Shown here: positions 1 through 11,644 of the stretch, one piece after another
How the letters are laid out: the number at the start of each line of letters is the position of its first letter
Numbering within the stretch: the first letter of the stretch is position 1
NCBI GenBank assembly: GCA_019009955.1
Contig: CM032233.1
Span: 18,772,501-18,836,500, forward strand
DNA: 64,000 bases
Source: Riptortus pedestris
Taxonomy: Eukaryota > Arthropoda > Insecta > Hemiptera > Alydidae
Direction of reading: 5' to 3'
The notes under the pieces: model-generated
The model's database searches: none
Seen by the model: only the letters and a program-made list of their open reading frames with translations
What the model was told of the DNA's origin: nothing
Program-made: the position numbers and the translations under genes

Positions 1-371
1 ACATAACAAAACAAATGGATTGATTTTGACCCAGTTTTAGACGTTGCTGTTATAAATATATTTAAAAAGAACTTAGAAACTGACTGACAAACATGATCTT
101 GCTAGGGTATAAAAATATTTCACTAAACTTCAAGAATTATAACAGTAAAAAACGAATAGCAAACGATCTTGTCAAAAATAAATAAATAAATAGAATAGGG
201 TTATGAATGTGTGTTATGTTATATCTCTGTGAAATTAATTGTAGTATACTTACTCTTTTACAAAAAACAAGTAGAATAAAAACTTTTGATCATCTTATAA
301 TGTTTAAATATTTAATTCTCATATGTATATTCAGTTCATTTCGGAAGAAATAAAGTAAAATATAAAAATTT
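1..371. other. AT-rich stretch, no gene seen
   Basis: No coding region or recognised element. A short tail-like block at 161-197 (CTTGTCAAAAATAAATAAAT and following) is repeated at 705-736. An (AAAT)n run of this kind is common at the 3' end of LINEs and SINEs, so the two blocks may be retroelement tails. Confidence 0.4.
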
Positions 372-540
372 AAATTATTTATTAACGTCCACTTTTTGCA
401 ACTAAGGCTAATTGGGGCGAGTTCTCTACAGGTTACCACCCTTTTCTAGCCAGGGCGAGACTAAGGAGTTTACCTATTGAATTCCGTCTCTAAATAAATT
501 CCTATTGCCCAGGCGGTAATCGAACTCGAACTTAAAATAT
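372..540 (-). mobile_element. tRNA-derived SINE, copy 1
   Basis: Read on the minus strand, this has a B-box-like GTTCGATTACC near 520, then a body with CTCCTTAG, AGAAAAGGGTGGT, ACCTGTAGA and AAAGTGGACGT, ending in an A/T-rich tail near 372. The same body order is found on the plus strand at 50031-50222, where the element is bounded by a short target duplication, so the two define one family. The B-box suggests a polymerase III promoter as in other tRNA-derived SINEs. The 5' end is uncertain here and no target duplication was found. Confidence 0.6.
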
Positions 541-972
541 AAGACTAAAAATATACATAACGAGTTGAATGCGTTTTCAAACTATTAGTTTTTAAACCCA
601 GCTAGCTTAGCTGTAACTAGCCGACCCTGGAGTGAAGTATTGTAACACACGAAAGCCAATCAAAAGCCTAGGTGTCCTGGTATCCCATAAGGAAAAATCT
701 CTTCAGGTCTTGTCAAAAATAAATAAATAAATAGAATTAAAACCAAATGTCTCAACATCTCGTTTTGAATTTCATAGGTTATAGTTTATAGATTTATTTA
801 TTTAAGAGACATTAACTATATAATATACCCCCAATAAAATATAGTCATACTATATAATAATAATAATAATTTATAATAGAATGTCATAAACAGTTAAATC
901 TCCTGAATATATAGTATGGTAAAATTCAAAATCACATTAACGATTTCCACTGGTGGAACAACAAATGGCATA
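541..972. other. AT-rich stretch with retroelement-like tail
   Basis: Non-coding. Position 705-736 repeats the (AAAT)n tail block of 161-197. The 600-700 part is less AT-rich (contains CTAGCCGACCCTGGAGTG) and could be SINE-derived, but I could not assign it. Confidence 0.3.
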
Positions 973-1026
973 ACTGCCATTACTAGCCTAAGGAATTGAA
1001 TAGAGTTGCACCAAATCCATGCACCT
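973..1026 (+). repeat. About 50 bp direct repeat, copy 1
   Basis: A block containing TTACTAGCCTAAGGAATTG and GAGTTGCACCAAATCC recurs almost unchanged at 2152-2204. The two copies bracket repeat R1. On the minus strand it resembles a degenerate SINE head (GGTGCAACTCT is close to a B-box). It may be a SINE fragment or a recombination relic. Confidence 0.5.
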
Positions 1027-1189
1027 TAATAAAGGTAAATAATATTATTTATAAGGTAAATAATATTTTCCTAATTGGTTTCAGAATAAATTAGATTTTT
1101 GATATCTAATCCCGGAAATCCGGTAATTTTTACACATTACCAGAGGTTTCTCAACTATTAAATTTAAGAAAATTAAACTAAAAATCTAA

Positions 1190-2150
1190 ATCGAAACTTA
1201 ACTTAACACGGTTATATACCGATTTACTTGTTTCGGCTTGTGGGACTTTGGTAACTCGTTTTCGCACTGAAGGTAAGCTCATCAGCAAAGCTAAGAAGCG
1301 TTGGACCGATTGGAATTAAGGCACCCTAAGTAGGAAAACGTGTGTGAAGTTGTTTTTCGACACAAGTTCTTTTGAAGGTTTTGACAAAGATCAGTTTGAC
1401 AATGTCTTTAGACAAACCTCCTTTGAACAAGTACCTTATTATCATGTTGTATTTGTTAAATATTTATGATTGAAAATAGTACTTGTAATTCAATAAATAT
1501 GATAATTTGTTTTCCTCACAAGACACGTAATTAACAACACATATTACTTAAATGTTTTAGATTTCTAGCTCCTTAAAATAATATTTTCCAAATTGATTTC
1601 TGAATAAGTTAGATTTTTGAATCTAATCCCGGAAATTCGGTAGCTTTTAAACATTCCCAGAGATTTCTCAAATATTAAATATAAGAAAATTAAAATTAAA
1701 CTAAAAATCTATATCTGTAACAAAAAAAAATTTCTTAAATCATGAAACATGAGATAGAATTTAAAATCATACTGCAAACTATTCAATATTTTGCTGAAAT
1801 TAACATAATCAATCGCTTAGAGTTTAAGAAACTCCTAAAATGTTCCCTTTCAGAAAATGTTTTTACAAAAAGACATTTTCGATTTTTACCTTCCTTCAAC
1901 TTTTTAATAGAGTAATTAATGAGGCGATCTCTAATGGTTCAAGCTTTGTATAAGAACGTGAAAATATCTTTAGTATCTACAGAAGAGATAAACAGACAAG
2001 TAAATCATAACAAAATCAAAAAACGAAACGAATAAAAAATATAAATTATTCAAATGTGTTCAATATATATATACGAATATATAATAAAAATTACTCTGAT
2101 ATTTGTATTAGAAATATTTTGCGTATGTTGATTCTAATCTGCGATTATAA
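1190..2150 (+). repeat. Dispersed repeat R1, copy 1 (unknown class)
   Basis: About 0.96 kb that returns in the same orientation at 4874-5714. Shared landmarks in order are ACGGTTATATACCGATTTAC, GCGTTGGACCGATTGGAATT, ATCATGTTGTATTTGTTAAA and, at the far end, GTTGATTCTAATCTGCGATTA. Copy 1 carries an extra block of about 110 bp around 1650-1770. A sub-block (AATATTTTCC to CCGGAAAT and the following 60 bp) also occurs just upstream at about 1062-1190, so the unit has internal repetition. No reading frame, terminal repeats or target duplication are evident. Confidence 0.55.
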
Positions 2151-2151
2151 C

Positions 2152-2204
2152 TACCATTACTAGCCTAAGGAATTGAATAGAGTTGCACCAAATCCATGCA
2201 GACG
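2152..2204 (+). repeat. About 50 bp direct repeat, copy 2
   Basis: Near-identical to 973-1026. It starts where the R1 match with 4874-5714 ends, so the R1 copy at 1190-2150 lies between these two direct repeats while the copy at 4874-5714 has no such flanks. Confidence 0.5.
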
Positions 2205-2244
2205 TGTGGAGCACTCATGCATTATTATAATAAATAATAATATA

Positions 2245-2562
2245 CTAATTTGGGATAACTGAAGACTGAAAAATAAAAAAAAAACAAATGTTCGACTAAT
2301 ACTTGAGAAAAAATGCGAAGAACAGCAATTGAAGAATATTGTATTTTTAACAAGATCGGTGGTATAGCATTTTTCAATTCGTCTCACGATAATGAAGATA
2401 TTTCAAAGGTATGATTTGATCCACCTCTAAACCCCATCCACATCCAGTTCCGATTTCAGCCGATAGCGATAACTTGATCTGTAGCTTTACGTTAAATGTT
2501 TAAATATTGTGTTTGGTTGCGATCGAACAAAAACTGCTACCGCTAGAGCGAAAGCAGATAAA

Positions 2563-2598
<36 letters not shown>

Positions 2599-2690
2599 CG
2601 CGTGTGTGTTAAACAGAATCTCATTTTCGTCATCCCCTAAGTAGTATCGATGGATATTTGCCGACGTTTTTCGAAATAAATTAAATATCT
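2245..2690 (+). mobile_element. Family A element, old partial copy
   Basis: Diverged copy recognised by order: body, CCGATTTCAGCCGATA, GTTTGGTTGCGATCGAACAAA, TACCGCTAGAGCG, then the core and CTCATTTTCGTCATC with CGATGGATATTTG. The core is (TG)n followed by (CG)n at about 2562-2609, not (AT)n. Neither the hairpin end nor the terminal palindrome survives. It is among the most diverged copies in the window. Confidence 0.6.
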
Positions 2691-2865
2691 GAAAGAAATA
2701 GTAAAGGGGACCAACAAAAGAGGTTGACATTAGAGCCAAGTCGAAAATTAATTATCGCGGGTTCCAGGTAAAAGAAGGGAATTATATTAAATAAATCCAG
2801 ACTGGTGGAATTCTCTTAGAACAATAAAAACGATTCAAGCTTCACGTGTTTCTCGTTTCAATTGA

Positions 2866-2935
2866 GCTAAAGTTTATTATTAGCCTAGGGGTGGTAGACA
2901 GGAGTTGAACCTACACGTGCCAAATATTATTGATC
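2866..2935 (-). mobile_element. SINE head-like fragment
   Basis: The minus strand reads GGTTCAACTCCTGTC near 2910, which fits a tRNA B-box (GGTTCRANNCC), followed by a CCTAGGCTAATAATAAA segment like the repeats at 973 and 2152. Too short to place firmly; a chance B-box match is possible. Confidence 0.3.
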
Positions 2936-3029
2936 AGCCTTTTATCCAACAAGAGAAAAATGAATAATCGAGCACCTTTAATATTTGTTATTGAAAAGGC
3001 TTCCATTTTTTCTACATACATTAAAAAAA

Positions 3030-3510
3030 AGTCCGTCACGCAGGGGCTGCGTAAACTAAGCAGATTTCCCACGTGAAGTTTTACAATAGAGAAATCTGCC
3101 TAGTAATAACCTATTCTCATGAGGACGAATAGTTAGTGAAGCGGCCACACTAGCGCTAGTGCGCTCGGCGGAAACTCCTAACATAGCCGACCACACTCAC
3201 AATACAAATCCAAATATCTCGGTTAATATTAAAGATACAGAATAAATGTATAGAACAATATTTATAGTAAATTTAATTTGCAATAAGATTGGTTCTATAC
3301 AATGTTTTGATCCGATGTATGGTAACGGAGATATTTCGAATTTTCGAAAATCCCCCCCTCTAAACCCCCCCTCCCACTGGTCCGATTTCAGCCATTAACG
3401 AACATGTTCTTCCTTTTTACATAAAACGATTAAATTCCGAGTTTGGTAACGATCAAACAAAAATTGCGACCGCTAGAGCGTTAACAGACAAATATATATA
3501 TATATATATA

Positions 3511-3552
<42 letters not shown>

Positions 3553-3707
3553 TATATATATAGATATATATATATATATATAATTTTGAACGGACCTCAT
3601 TTTCGTCATCTCCTGGGTAGGATCGATGGACATTTGAAGAAATTTTTCGAAACTCGCGTCATGAGTACGACCTCAATAGCTGATTTCCCTTAAGGGAAAT
3701 CTGCTAA
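3030..3707 (+). mobile_element. Family A element, complete short form
   Basis: Both ends are present. AGTCCGTCACG at 3030 leads into the hairpin CGCAG-GGG-CTGCG, then AGCAGATTTCCCACGTG with an E-box at 3070-3075. The body carries a C-rich tract near 3355-3375. The core is an impure (AT)n at about 3492-3582, with occasional TCTA/GATA steps. The last 130 bp (GAACGGACCTCATTTTCGTC through ATGAGTACGACCTC) end in the palindrome GATTTCCC-TTAA-GGGAAATC and TGCTAA at 3707. No protein is encoded. Confidence 0.75.
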
Positions 3708-4873
3708 AAAGTAGTTGTGCAATCACCCACTAATAATTGTATGGTTTCCACCAGTATGACTCACGAAGACAAATTATAATGTCACCTGATTATCGTAGAG
3801 GCCTAGTCTAATCTGTGTTGTTTTCATTAGTAGTTTTTAAGTTATCTTGATAAGCACTTCTGATCCTAAACATTTACCAAAAAAAAATTGTATAAAACAA
3901 TACAAATTAGACAAGTTCTCAAAATTAATCTAGTGAGATGAAAATTTTCTTTTGTGAGTCATAGAGGCAAACCAGACTATTATTGGTGAGTGAAAATGTA
4001 ATTCATAATATACACTAATTTTATAAACTAAGTAGAGGTAGTTAAATTGAAATCCATGACATAATTAAAAAGAAAAGAAAAAATAATAGAAAATCCTGGC
4101 TTAATTAAATATTTATTACGAGATCCCACGTATTCTAAACGAATTAAAGGGAAAAAACTACAACAGTACAATTTATCGTCTTGCCTAGTCTTGTTTATAT
4201 GTAACAGATCCCACTTATTCTAAACTCATTAAATAACACAGATCATTTTGAAATTTCAGTATGGCTCAAAACAATAATGGAAATTATCAACGGTATAGAA
4301 GAAAGAAGAAGAAATGAGCTTAATTAACATTATTTAATGACTAAGCAACATAACTAATAAAACTATTATTTATATAAAAATTATTGTTTATAAAAATGAA
4401 CAAACCTTAAAGCTATGAACAATCCTCTTCAGCAATAAATGAGACCATAACGATATTTTTTATGTATTGTCCAGTCTGATTTTTAACTTTTTTTTTTATC
4501 CTGAGCTCTTTTCCGAACCGGCCAAAATATCAATATGAAAAACAATAAATAACTGAAACCGATTTTAAACATGCATTTAAAAGAATCTAGAAACATATAA
4601 CATTACTATTTAAGCTCTGTGTTTGGTAAATAATCATATTTTAAAATAGACTATACGACATTCTATTTCAAACGATGTTCTGGACATTCATCCTTATACT
4701 AACTGTTTGTCACACAGTCTTAAACTTTTCCGTCCAGTATATTCCAGAGATTAAACTTCTCCGTTTACCCAACTTTGTCCTAGGTTGGCACTTGGAGCGA
4801 AAGTTCACGCATAGCTGAAGAGACCAAGAAAGACTGAAACACAGTTGCCCAAACGTAACATCATTGAAAATGG
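3708..4873. other. Unassigned AT-rich DNA
   Basis: I see no gene or recognised repeat. The last about 200 bases are slightly richer in G and C and run into repeat R1 at 4874; short ORFs here lack recognisable domains. Confidence 0.4.
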
Positions 4874-5714
4874 GATCGAAACTTAACTTAACACGGTTAT
4901 ATACCAATTTACTTGTTTCGGCTGGTGGGACTTTGGTAACTCGTTTTCGCACTGAAGGTAGCTCATCAGCAAAGCGAAGAAGCGTTGGACCGATTGGAAT
5001 TAAGGCACCCTAAGTAGGAAAACGTGTGTGAAGCCAAGTTTTTTTTCGACACAAGTTCTTTTAACGGTTTTGACAAAGATCAGTTTGACAATGTCTTTAG
5101 ACAAACCTCATTTGAACAAGCACCTTATTATCATGTTGTATTTGTTAAATATTTATGATTGAAAGTATTACTTGTAATTCAATAAATATTATAATTTGTT
5201 TTACTCACAAGACACGTAATTAACAACACATATTACTTAAACGTTTTAAATTTAAAGCTCCTTAAAATAATATTTTCCTAATTGGTTTCTGAATAAATAC
5301 GATTTTTTATATCTATTCCCAGAAATCCGGTATTTTTACACATTCCCAGAGATTTGCAACTATTCAATATTTTGCTGAAATTAACATAATCAATCGCTTA
5401 GAGTTTAAGAAACTTCTAAAATATTCCCTATCAGAAAATGTTTTTACAAGAAGACATTTTAGAATTTTACATTCGTTCAACTTTTTAATAGAGTAATTAA
5501 AGACGCGATGTCTAATGTTTCAAGCTATGAATAAGAAGGTAAAAATATCTTTGGTATCTACAGAAGAGATAAACAGAAAAGTAAATCATAACAAAAAAAA
5601 GGAAACGAATAAAAAATATGAATTATTCCAATTATGTTCTATATATATAATAAAAATTGCTCTGATATTTGTGTTAGAAATATTTTTCGTATGTTGATTC
5701 TAATCTGCGATTAG
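4874..5714 (+). repeat. Dispersed repeat R1, copy 2
   Basis: Same orientation as 1190-2150, about 3.7 kb away. It is shorter because it lacks the extra block near 1650-1770 of copy 1. The match starts at ATCGAAACTTAACTTAACAC and ends at TTGATTCTAATCTGCGATTA. A 60-codon ORF in it has no recognised domain and is disrupted in copy 1, so it is not considered a gene. Confidence 0.55.
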
Positions 5715-7456
5715 GAAACTTATCCTCACAAAATGTAATCAGCCAAATCCGCATTAAGACGAAAACTAACTTTAAAAATACTTAAATACTACGTCAGACG
5801 AACTGCATAACAAATTAAAATTTCTGCTGAAAAAACTTGTAAACAACTTATGGCGGATTTGTTGGACAGGTGTATTTGACGAACAACCATTATTATTCCA
5901 CCAACATACGTTTAAATTGCTTGTAATAGTCATAGTCGCGGTATTCGGTAAAATCTTCCATTGTGTAGGGTATTAGGAAAAATTCGCTTTCGGGTTTAAT
6001 GAGCCAAGTTTATCGTAGAATAGTAGAAGCTCGAATTTAGCTATAAATATCAAACATTTCGGGCTCAGCTAAGATTTTTTACATATTTTTCAGAGTTTCA
6101 GAGACTCCCACCAAATAATTACTCAGATTCTTGTATATACAGTGTGGGAATGGTTGAATGGAAAAAATTTATATATATTGTTGAGTAGAAGAGTTTATCA
6201 AAATAATTATACGATATTGAACAAAATTATGGAGATATGATAGACAATTAAAAATGGTAGTTTAATTGTCAAATAAACCAAATAATTAGTCGACCGTTGA
6301 AATTTTTGGACTCGATTACTTTACTTGTGTACAACTATTTCTTCAGAACCATTACTTGACATTCTCAATGTGTGGCTTATATTCTGACAATAGTCCACGT
6401 TTATGCGTATTACGTTAATATGAGCATTGATGTAAACCCCAAGTTGAATATTTTACATATTGGTTTCTTTTTCCTCTCCACCTAATCGGACTGTGGAAAT
6501 AATATATGTAAGAATCGTCAAAATATCTGTACCTTGCTCCAAGGTATTCCCGTAGGTTTATGTATTTCGTCATTCCAAGGATGATTTTGAAGCTTGGTTG
6601 AGAAAAACGCGGTGATCGTCAAGGACTGTAGCGTAAGAAATAAGCAAGAAGACAGCAATTTATTTCTCATAATTTGTTACATGTTCTATTGTTGCCAGAA
6701 ATCGCAATTCATGACGAACATGCTTATCATTTAAATATAGGTTAAAAAAAAAGAAAGGAAAATAGGATATTGCTCTAACTTTGGAAAAGTGATTGAATAC
6801 TATTTGGGAATAGTTGGGGTCAAGGATATCACACAGATTTTGAATTAAAAGAAAATTTCGATCTCTTTATAGGTTTACTTTACTAATCCTTAAGAAAATG
6901 TACTCACTGTTGAAAGTAAGCCTTCCTAAATCAAGAAATATTGGCCTGCAAGGAGGGTTTGCGTAGGTTGTCATCTCCTGTCTACCTGTATTTCCAAGAT
7001 ATGCAAAGGTAAGGAGCTAGGGATGGTTGACCACTGACTGTTGGGTTGGGCTTCAAGTGAAGCCATCCAATGCATGGAGGCCAGGATGTGACGTCCCCCT
7101 ACTGAAACCTAATACCACTAAAACACAATAAGCCACTTATTACAGGGTTTCAACTTTAAATGGTGTTTCCTTACAATTTTCTCTGTTATTCGCACCTACT
7201 TAATGGCGCTTTTGCCACAGGGGTATATACAACTAGCTAAGAATCAGTCAAAAAAAGCATTTTCCCAACGAATATTTATCAAGTAAAGTGCACTTTTAAA
7301 TCTCCATCTTCATTCCCTGCTGTTCAGAGTTAACTTGTAAGCAGCTAGGCGACATCCTAAGTTCAGGTTAACACATGTAGAACTCTTAAAAAATATATTT
7401 TTTTCCAGGAATAAGATAATATTCATCAGATTTTCTTATCCTTCTAATTTAATAAA
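5715..7456. other. Unassigned intergenic DNA
   Basis: No gene or known element recognised. Around 6940-7120 composition is less AT-rich (GTTGGGCTTCAAGTGAAGCC, GGAGGCCAGGATGTGACG), which could mark a decayed repeat or an exon fragment; no frame stays open long enough to decide. Confidence 0.35.
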
Positions 7457-8239
7457 AGTCCGTCACGGAGGGGCTGCGTAAACTAAGCAGATTTTCCTCG
7501 TGATGTTTAACAATAGATAAATCTACATACTGGTAACACAATAGCACCGTCGACATCAATTAAATAAATACAAACGATAATAAGAAACCTCCAGACGGGA
7601 AGCACCTGAAAAGTAAACAAACAGGTGTGCCAACTTCTGACAGGAAAATGAAACAATTACTGAAATATAACAGAATATAACATCTTATTTTATTGAAAAC
7701 TATTTATTATACCTAGTACTGTAATTTATAATGGATCAGAATAATTTTATCTCTAATCAATCAAATTTTAGTAGTCTAAGAACTTAAGAAGGAGGGGAGG
7801 GGTCACGATAACATATTTTCATTTATCTCGTATAATAAAGGTCTCTTGAAAACAATTTATGGTATTTAAGCTTGGAATAATGTGGTTTATTTCATAACAG
7901 AGTATTGTTTATGTAACACGAGTAGAAGTGGGGGTTTACTGAAGGCTGAAAACTGAAAAATTCAAATATCTCGGTTAATATTCAAGACAGAGAATAAATG
8001 TATATAACAATATTTATAGTAAATTTAATTTGCAATAAAATAGATTGATTCTATACATTTTTTCGATCAGACGTATAGTAACGGAGATATTTCGAAATTC
8101 GAAAATCCTCCCCTCTAAACCCCCCCCCCCATTAACGGAGTTGCAATTAACGATCTTGATCTGTCTTTTTACATAAAACGACTAGATGTCGAGTTTGGTA
8201 ACGTTCAGACAAAAATTGCGACCGCTAGAGCGGTAACAG

Positions 8240-8294
<55 letters not shown>

Positions 8295-8417
8295 TATATA
8301 CTCATATATTTCCGTCATCTCCTGGGTAGAATCGATGGACATTTGAAGAAATTTTTCAAAAATCGCGTCATGAGTACGACCCCAATAGCTGATTTCCCTC
8401 AGGGGAAAATCTGCTAA
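7457..8417 (+). mobile_element. Family A element, complete long form
   Basis: The start is AGTCCGTCACGGAGGGGCTG, so one hairpin base is changed. The extra long-form segment follows: ACCGTCGACATCAATTAAAT, AAACCTCCAGACGGGAAGCA, then a G-rich tract near 7790-7800. It then joins the common body. Core (AT)n at about 8245-8310 with a few interruptions. It ends TTTCCCTCAGGGGAAAATCTGCTAA at 8393-8417, so the palindrome has lost perfect symmetry. Confidence 0.7.
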
Positions 8418-8848
8418 AAGAAGCAAACAAAGATGGAATATATGAAAACACCTCATACTTATAAATAGATATGTTGCCATCATAAGTTTGTTTGATTACA
8501 CCAACAAAATTTCACCATAGCCCTATTCAATTATATCGTCTCCTACTGTAGAACCACAACTGCTACTGACACCTGTTTGAACATATGGATAGCGTGCCAC
8601 GGATAAAAGCTTTGATAACTTTAGGCCTAATCGAAATGAAGGAAATAACATATTTATGTGCTAAATTTGCATTCATTCATTGATTAATTTGCACGAAAGA
8701 CTAAAGTAACTAATATTGTGTAATTTGAATTTGCAGTCAATTATGTTTCCGTGATAAATGGAGTTTATTACGGTGGAAATGAAAAATTGTTTTCACATCC
8801 ACTCATCTCGTGCATATTACACAAAAACCAGGCATTAAACAAAAGAAT
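8418..8848. other. Unassigned AT-rich DNA
   Basis: Between a family A end and a LINE fragment. No gene, repeat or regulatory site recognised. Confidence 0.35.
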
Positions 8849-9466
8849 AACTATGTACTGGCTGCCCGGACATACAAACATTAGACTAAGCACACAAGTA
8901 GACGAACTTGCCAAATGAGCTACTCAAAATAGAACTCACGACAACACATGTTGTACAACCAAGATATTCAAAACCAAGGAAAGTATATGATACTCAATTC
9001 ATGGCAGAAATCTTGGTTTGCCACAACTGATAACAAACTTCGAGAACTGAAACATATACTTGGTGAATGGCCTTCCTCAAAAAGGCTAATTAGAAAAGAA
9101 GAAGTAGTTTTAACGAGGTCAAGAATTGGCCATTCACGACTGACTCACACTTACTTACTGGAGAAGAGGAACTCTACTGCCAACACTGTAACTATTGGCT
9201 TACTATAAAACATGTACTAACTGACTGCTATCTGAGGACTCACATAGACCTACCATACACTTTGACTGAATTACTAAATAGACCGCGTAATACACTACTT
9301 GAAACATATCAACATTTTCAAAAAATTATAATATACGGCAATAACTACATACCTACGTAAATATAATATAGTGATTATAGGAATTTAACTGATACGTTGC
9401 TAAATCGCTCTCGTCGCGAAATGCGACTATTGTAAGAATAATAATGAAAAATTAGATTCGAACAAA
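8849..9466 (+). pseudogene. I/Jockey-like LINE 3' fragment (RNase H and C-terminus)
   Basis: Translation starting near 8849 gives YWLPGHTNIRLSTQVDELAK, the end of a retrotransposon RNase H domain (W-[IVL]-P-[GS]-H then an E/D-L-A-K). In another frame from about 9000 come WQKSWF, NKLRELK, a tryptophan-proline-serine-serine patch, EEVVLTR, RIGHSRLTH and YLL. That order is typical of the region after RNase H in I- and Jockey-group LINEs, ahead of a cysteine/histidine motif. There are several stops and at least one frame change, so it is dead. The 3' end near 9466 contains GCGACTATTGTAAGAATAATAA, a short tail-like sequence. The N-terminal endonuclease and reverse transcriptase are missing, consistent with 5' truncation. 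Confidence 0.65.
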
Positions 9467-10214
9467 GAGTAATATTTCGTTTTGTGATAGAGAATTAAAA
9501 CAGTTCTAACATAACAGGAAGGCAATGCCAAATATCCCAGATAACACATTACAGGAAATTACCCCCCCCCCCCATTACAATATTCCCCTTCGACATTTAT
9601 ATGTAATGCCCGTCGTTGACGGTTTGAAATAAAATTATAAGAACTTCCACCTAAGATTGGATTAAATAATTACTTCATTTTCATCAAATAACAGGAATTT
9701 CCTTTCTGCTGTTCCACCTGTGGCGCAAATAGTTGTGATTTAAAGAATATTGGCGAATTTATACTTAGAATAGCTATTACCCATCAATTAGGGTTGGAAA
9801 TAAAACTGGTTTTCAGTGGAAATATAAAATGGACAAAGGTTTAGCACTAAAAATCCCTTCATATTCATCACAAACCAAAAATATTTAGTGGCGTAATACT
9901 TTAAGTGAATATTTTAACGAGCTACCGCCTGTGGTCTCCAAACACCTAGTCACTGGTATAAAAGGAACTGGAAAACAAATTAAGTGTCCCGACATGCTCG
10001 TGATGAGAATAAGGTTACCCCTCCAATTATATAGAATTTTCTCGCAATTAAGAATGTCGTCGGAAGAAGGTCCAACCCTGAGAAAAGACGCACTCCTAAT
10101 TGTGACTGAGGAAATAATTTTAGAGCAAGTTAAATATTTACAAGTACAATAATAGGCAAACGGCATTCATCGTTATTTAGTCCCAGCTCTGCTGAAGCAG
10201 CAATCATAGGTATT
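9467..10214. other. Unassigned DNA
   Basis: No gene recognised. A run of C at about 9562-9573 stands alone, without the usual family A flanks. Overlapping 73- and 93-codon ORFs on opposite strands at 9885-10166 have no recognisable domain. Confidence 0.35.
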
Positions 10215-10333
10215 TTAGCAGATTTCCTTTTCGCAAAATCAGCTTTTGAGGTTGAACTCATGACGTGATTTTTGAAAAATTTCTTCAAATGTCTATCGAT
10301 CATACCTAGTAGAAGACGAAAATGAGGTCCGTT

Positions 10334-10392
<59 letters not shown>

Positions 10393-10995
10393 TCAACCGC
10401 AAAAAAAACCGGACACTTCATTTTTGTCATATTAAAAGCTAATTTTCAGCAATTTTCTTTATGTGGGTATTCTAGTTATTACAGAGAATTTAGAGTCTAA
10501 GTCCATTGAACTAATCCCTTCAGGATTAGTAAACAATTAGATAAAACTCAGATTAGATTTATTTGTCGTGAAGTTGATCTATTCTAAACTGTAAGTAGGT
10601 TTTCGCACATTTAAACATCTTTAATTATTAACCAAGTATTTTCTTTAATTAATGTTTTATTTTTATTTCGGTCCAGAATAATGGGTCTTTCAAACTTAGA
10701 TGGAAGGCCGGAGCTTACGTTACATTGCCGAAACGCTTGGGGTAGCGAAGTCTACCATTCACTGTAATAAAAATGAAGAATAATTTTTTTTTTTTTTAAT
10801 GTGTTAATTTATCTTTTTATTTTGTATTTTTGTGTAAATAATCAATAAAAATTATTCACTTTTGGCAAATTTTGTTTAAATAACCTATAGATTAACCAAT
10901 TATTTTAATTAAAAAGATTAATATACATATATATTAAGTATTTAACAAAATTATTAGACTAAATCTAAGTGTCCGGTTTTTTTTGCGGTTGAGTG

Positions 10996-11037
<42 letters not shown>

Positions 11038-11577
11038 CATGTGTGTGTGTGTGAGTGAGTGTGTGTATATATAGATATATAGATATATCTATCTATCTAT
11101 ATATTTGTCTGTTACTGCTCTAGCGGTTGCAAGTTTTGTCTTACCGCTACAAACTCGAAATATAAGCGTTTTATGGTAAAAAAAAAAAAAAAAAAAGAAG
11201 AAGACCAAGTTCGTTAATAGATGAAATCCGACTAGTGGAAGAAAAATTCTGAATATCTGAATGAATTGTTATTATTGGATCGAAAACTTGTATAGAACCA
11301 ATCTCATTACGAAGATAATGTTCTATGAATAATGTTATGTGCATTTTTCACCATATTGATTATTAACCAAGATACTTGCATTTTGTAGTTTTCGGCCTTG
11401 AGTAACCCCCCCCCCCATCCTACTCATTTCATATTAACAATAAGCTGTTATATTATGAAGTACATTATTTGACGATTAAATACCAAATGTTGTTCTTACT
11501 GACCTTTTACTTTTTGAGATAAATGAAAATAAACGTGGGAAATCTGCTTAGTTTACGCAGTCCCTGGGTGACGGACT
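10215..11577 (-). mobile_element. Family A element with nested Tc1-like insertion
   Basis: Begins (minus orientation) at TTAGCAGATTTCC and ends with GCAGTCCCTGGGTGACGGACT at 11577. The AT core is split: (AT)n at about 10337-10389, then a 606 bp Tc1-like element, then an impure (AT)n/(TG)n run to about 11105. Beyond the core come TCTAGCGGTTGC, the body, a C tract near 11407-11416 and the subterminal GGGAAATCTGCTTAGTTTACGCAG. Without the insertion it would be about 0.76 kb. The core-proximal terminal palindrome has decayed (GATTTCCTTTTCGCAAAATC). Confidence 0.7.
10390..10995 (+). mobile_element. Internally deleted Tc1/mariner element, TA target
   Basis: Perfect 29 bp terminal inverted repeats begin CACTCAACCGC and contain CCGGACACTT. 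They are at 10390-10418 and 10967-10995, each flanked by TA, the Tc1/mariner target. Inside, 10712-10783 on the plus strand encodes LRYIAETLGVAKSTIHC, a helix-turn-helix of the kind at the N-terminus of Tc1-like transposases, closed by TAA. A short MGLSNLDGRP start lies in a different frame. The catalytic domain is absent, so this copy cannot move by itself. The perfect repeats suggest a fairly recent arrival, and it lies inside the AT core of an older family A element. Confidence 0.8.
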
Positions 11578-11644
11578 TTATTTTCAGTGGTCTACTATGG
11601 TGCCAAATGAAATAGACACATTTCGTGAACAACAAGCGTACTGT

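Noticed and set aside
8205..8483. ORFs with long Tyr-Ile runs (also at 10130, 28473, 33993, 37949, 42499, 47988, 49964 and 55930)
   Set aside because: They are translations of (AT)n microsatellites and their family A flanks. Copies differ in frame and length, so they are not genes.
9885..10166. Overlapping ORFs on opposite strands
   Set aside because: No recognised motif and short; probably chance in a less AT-rich patch.
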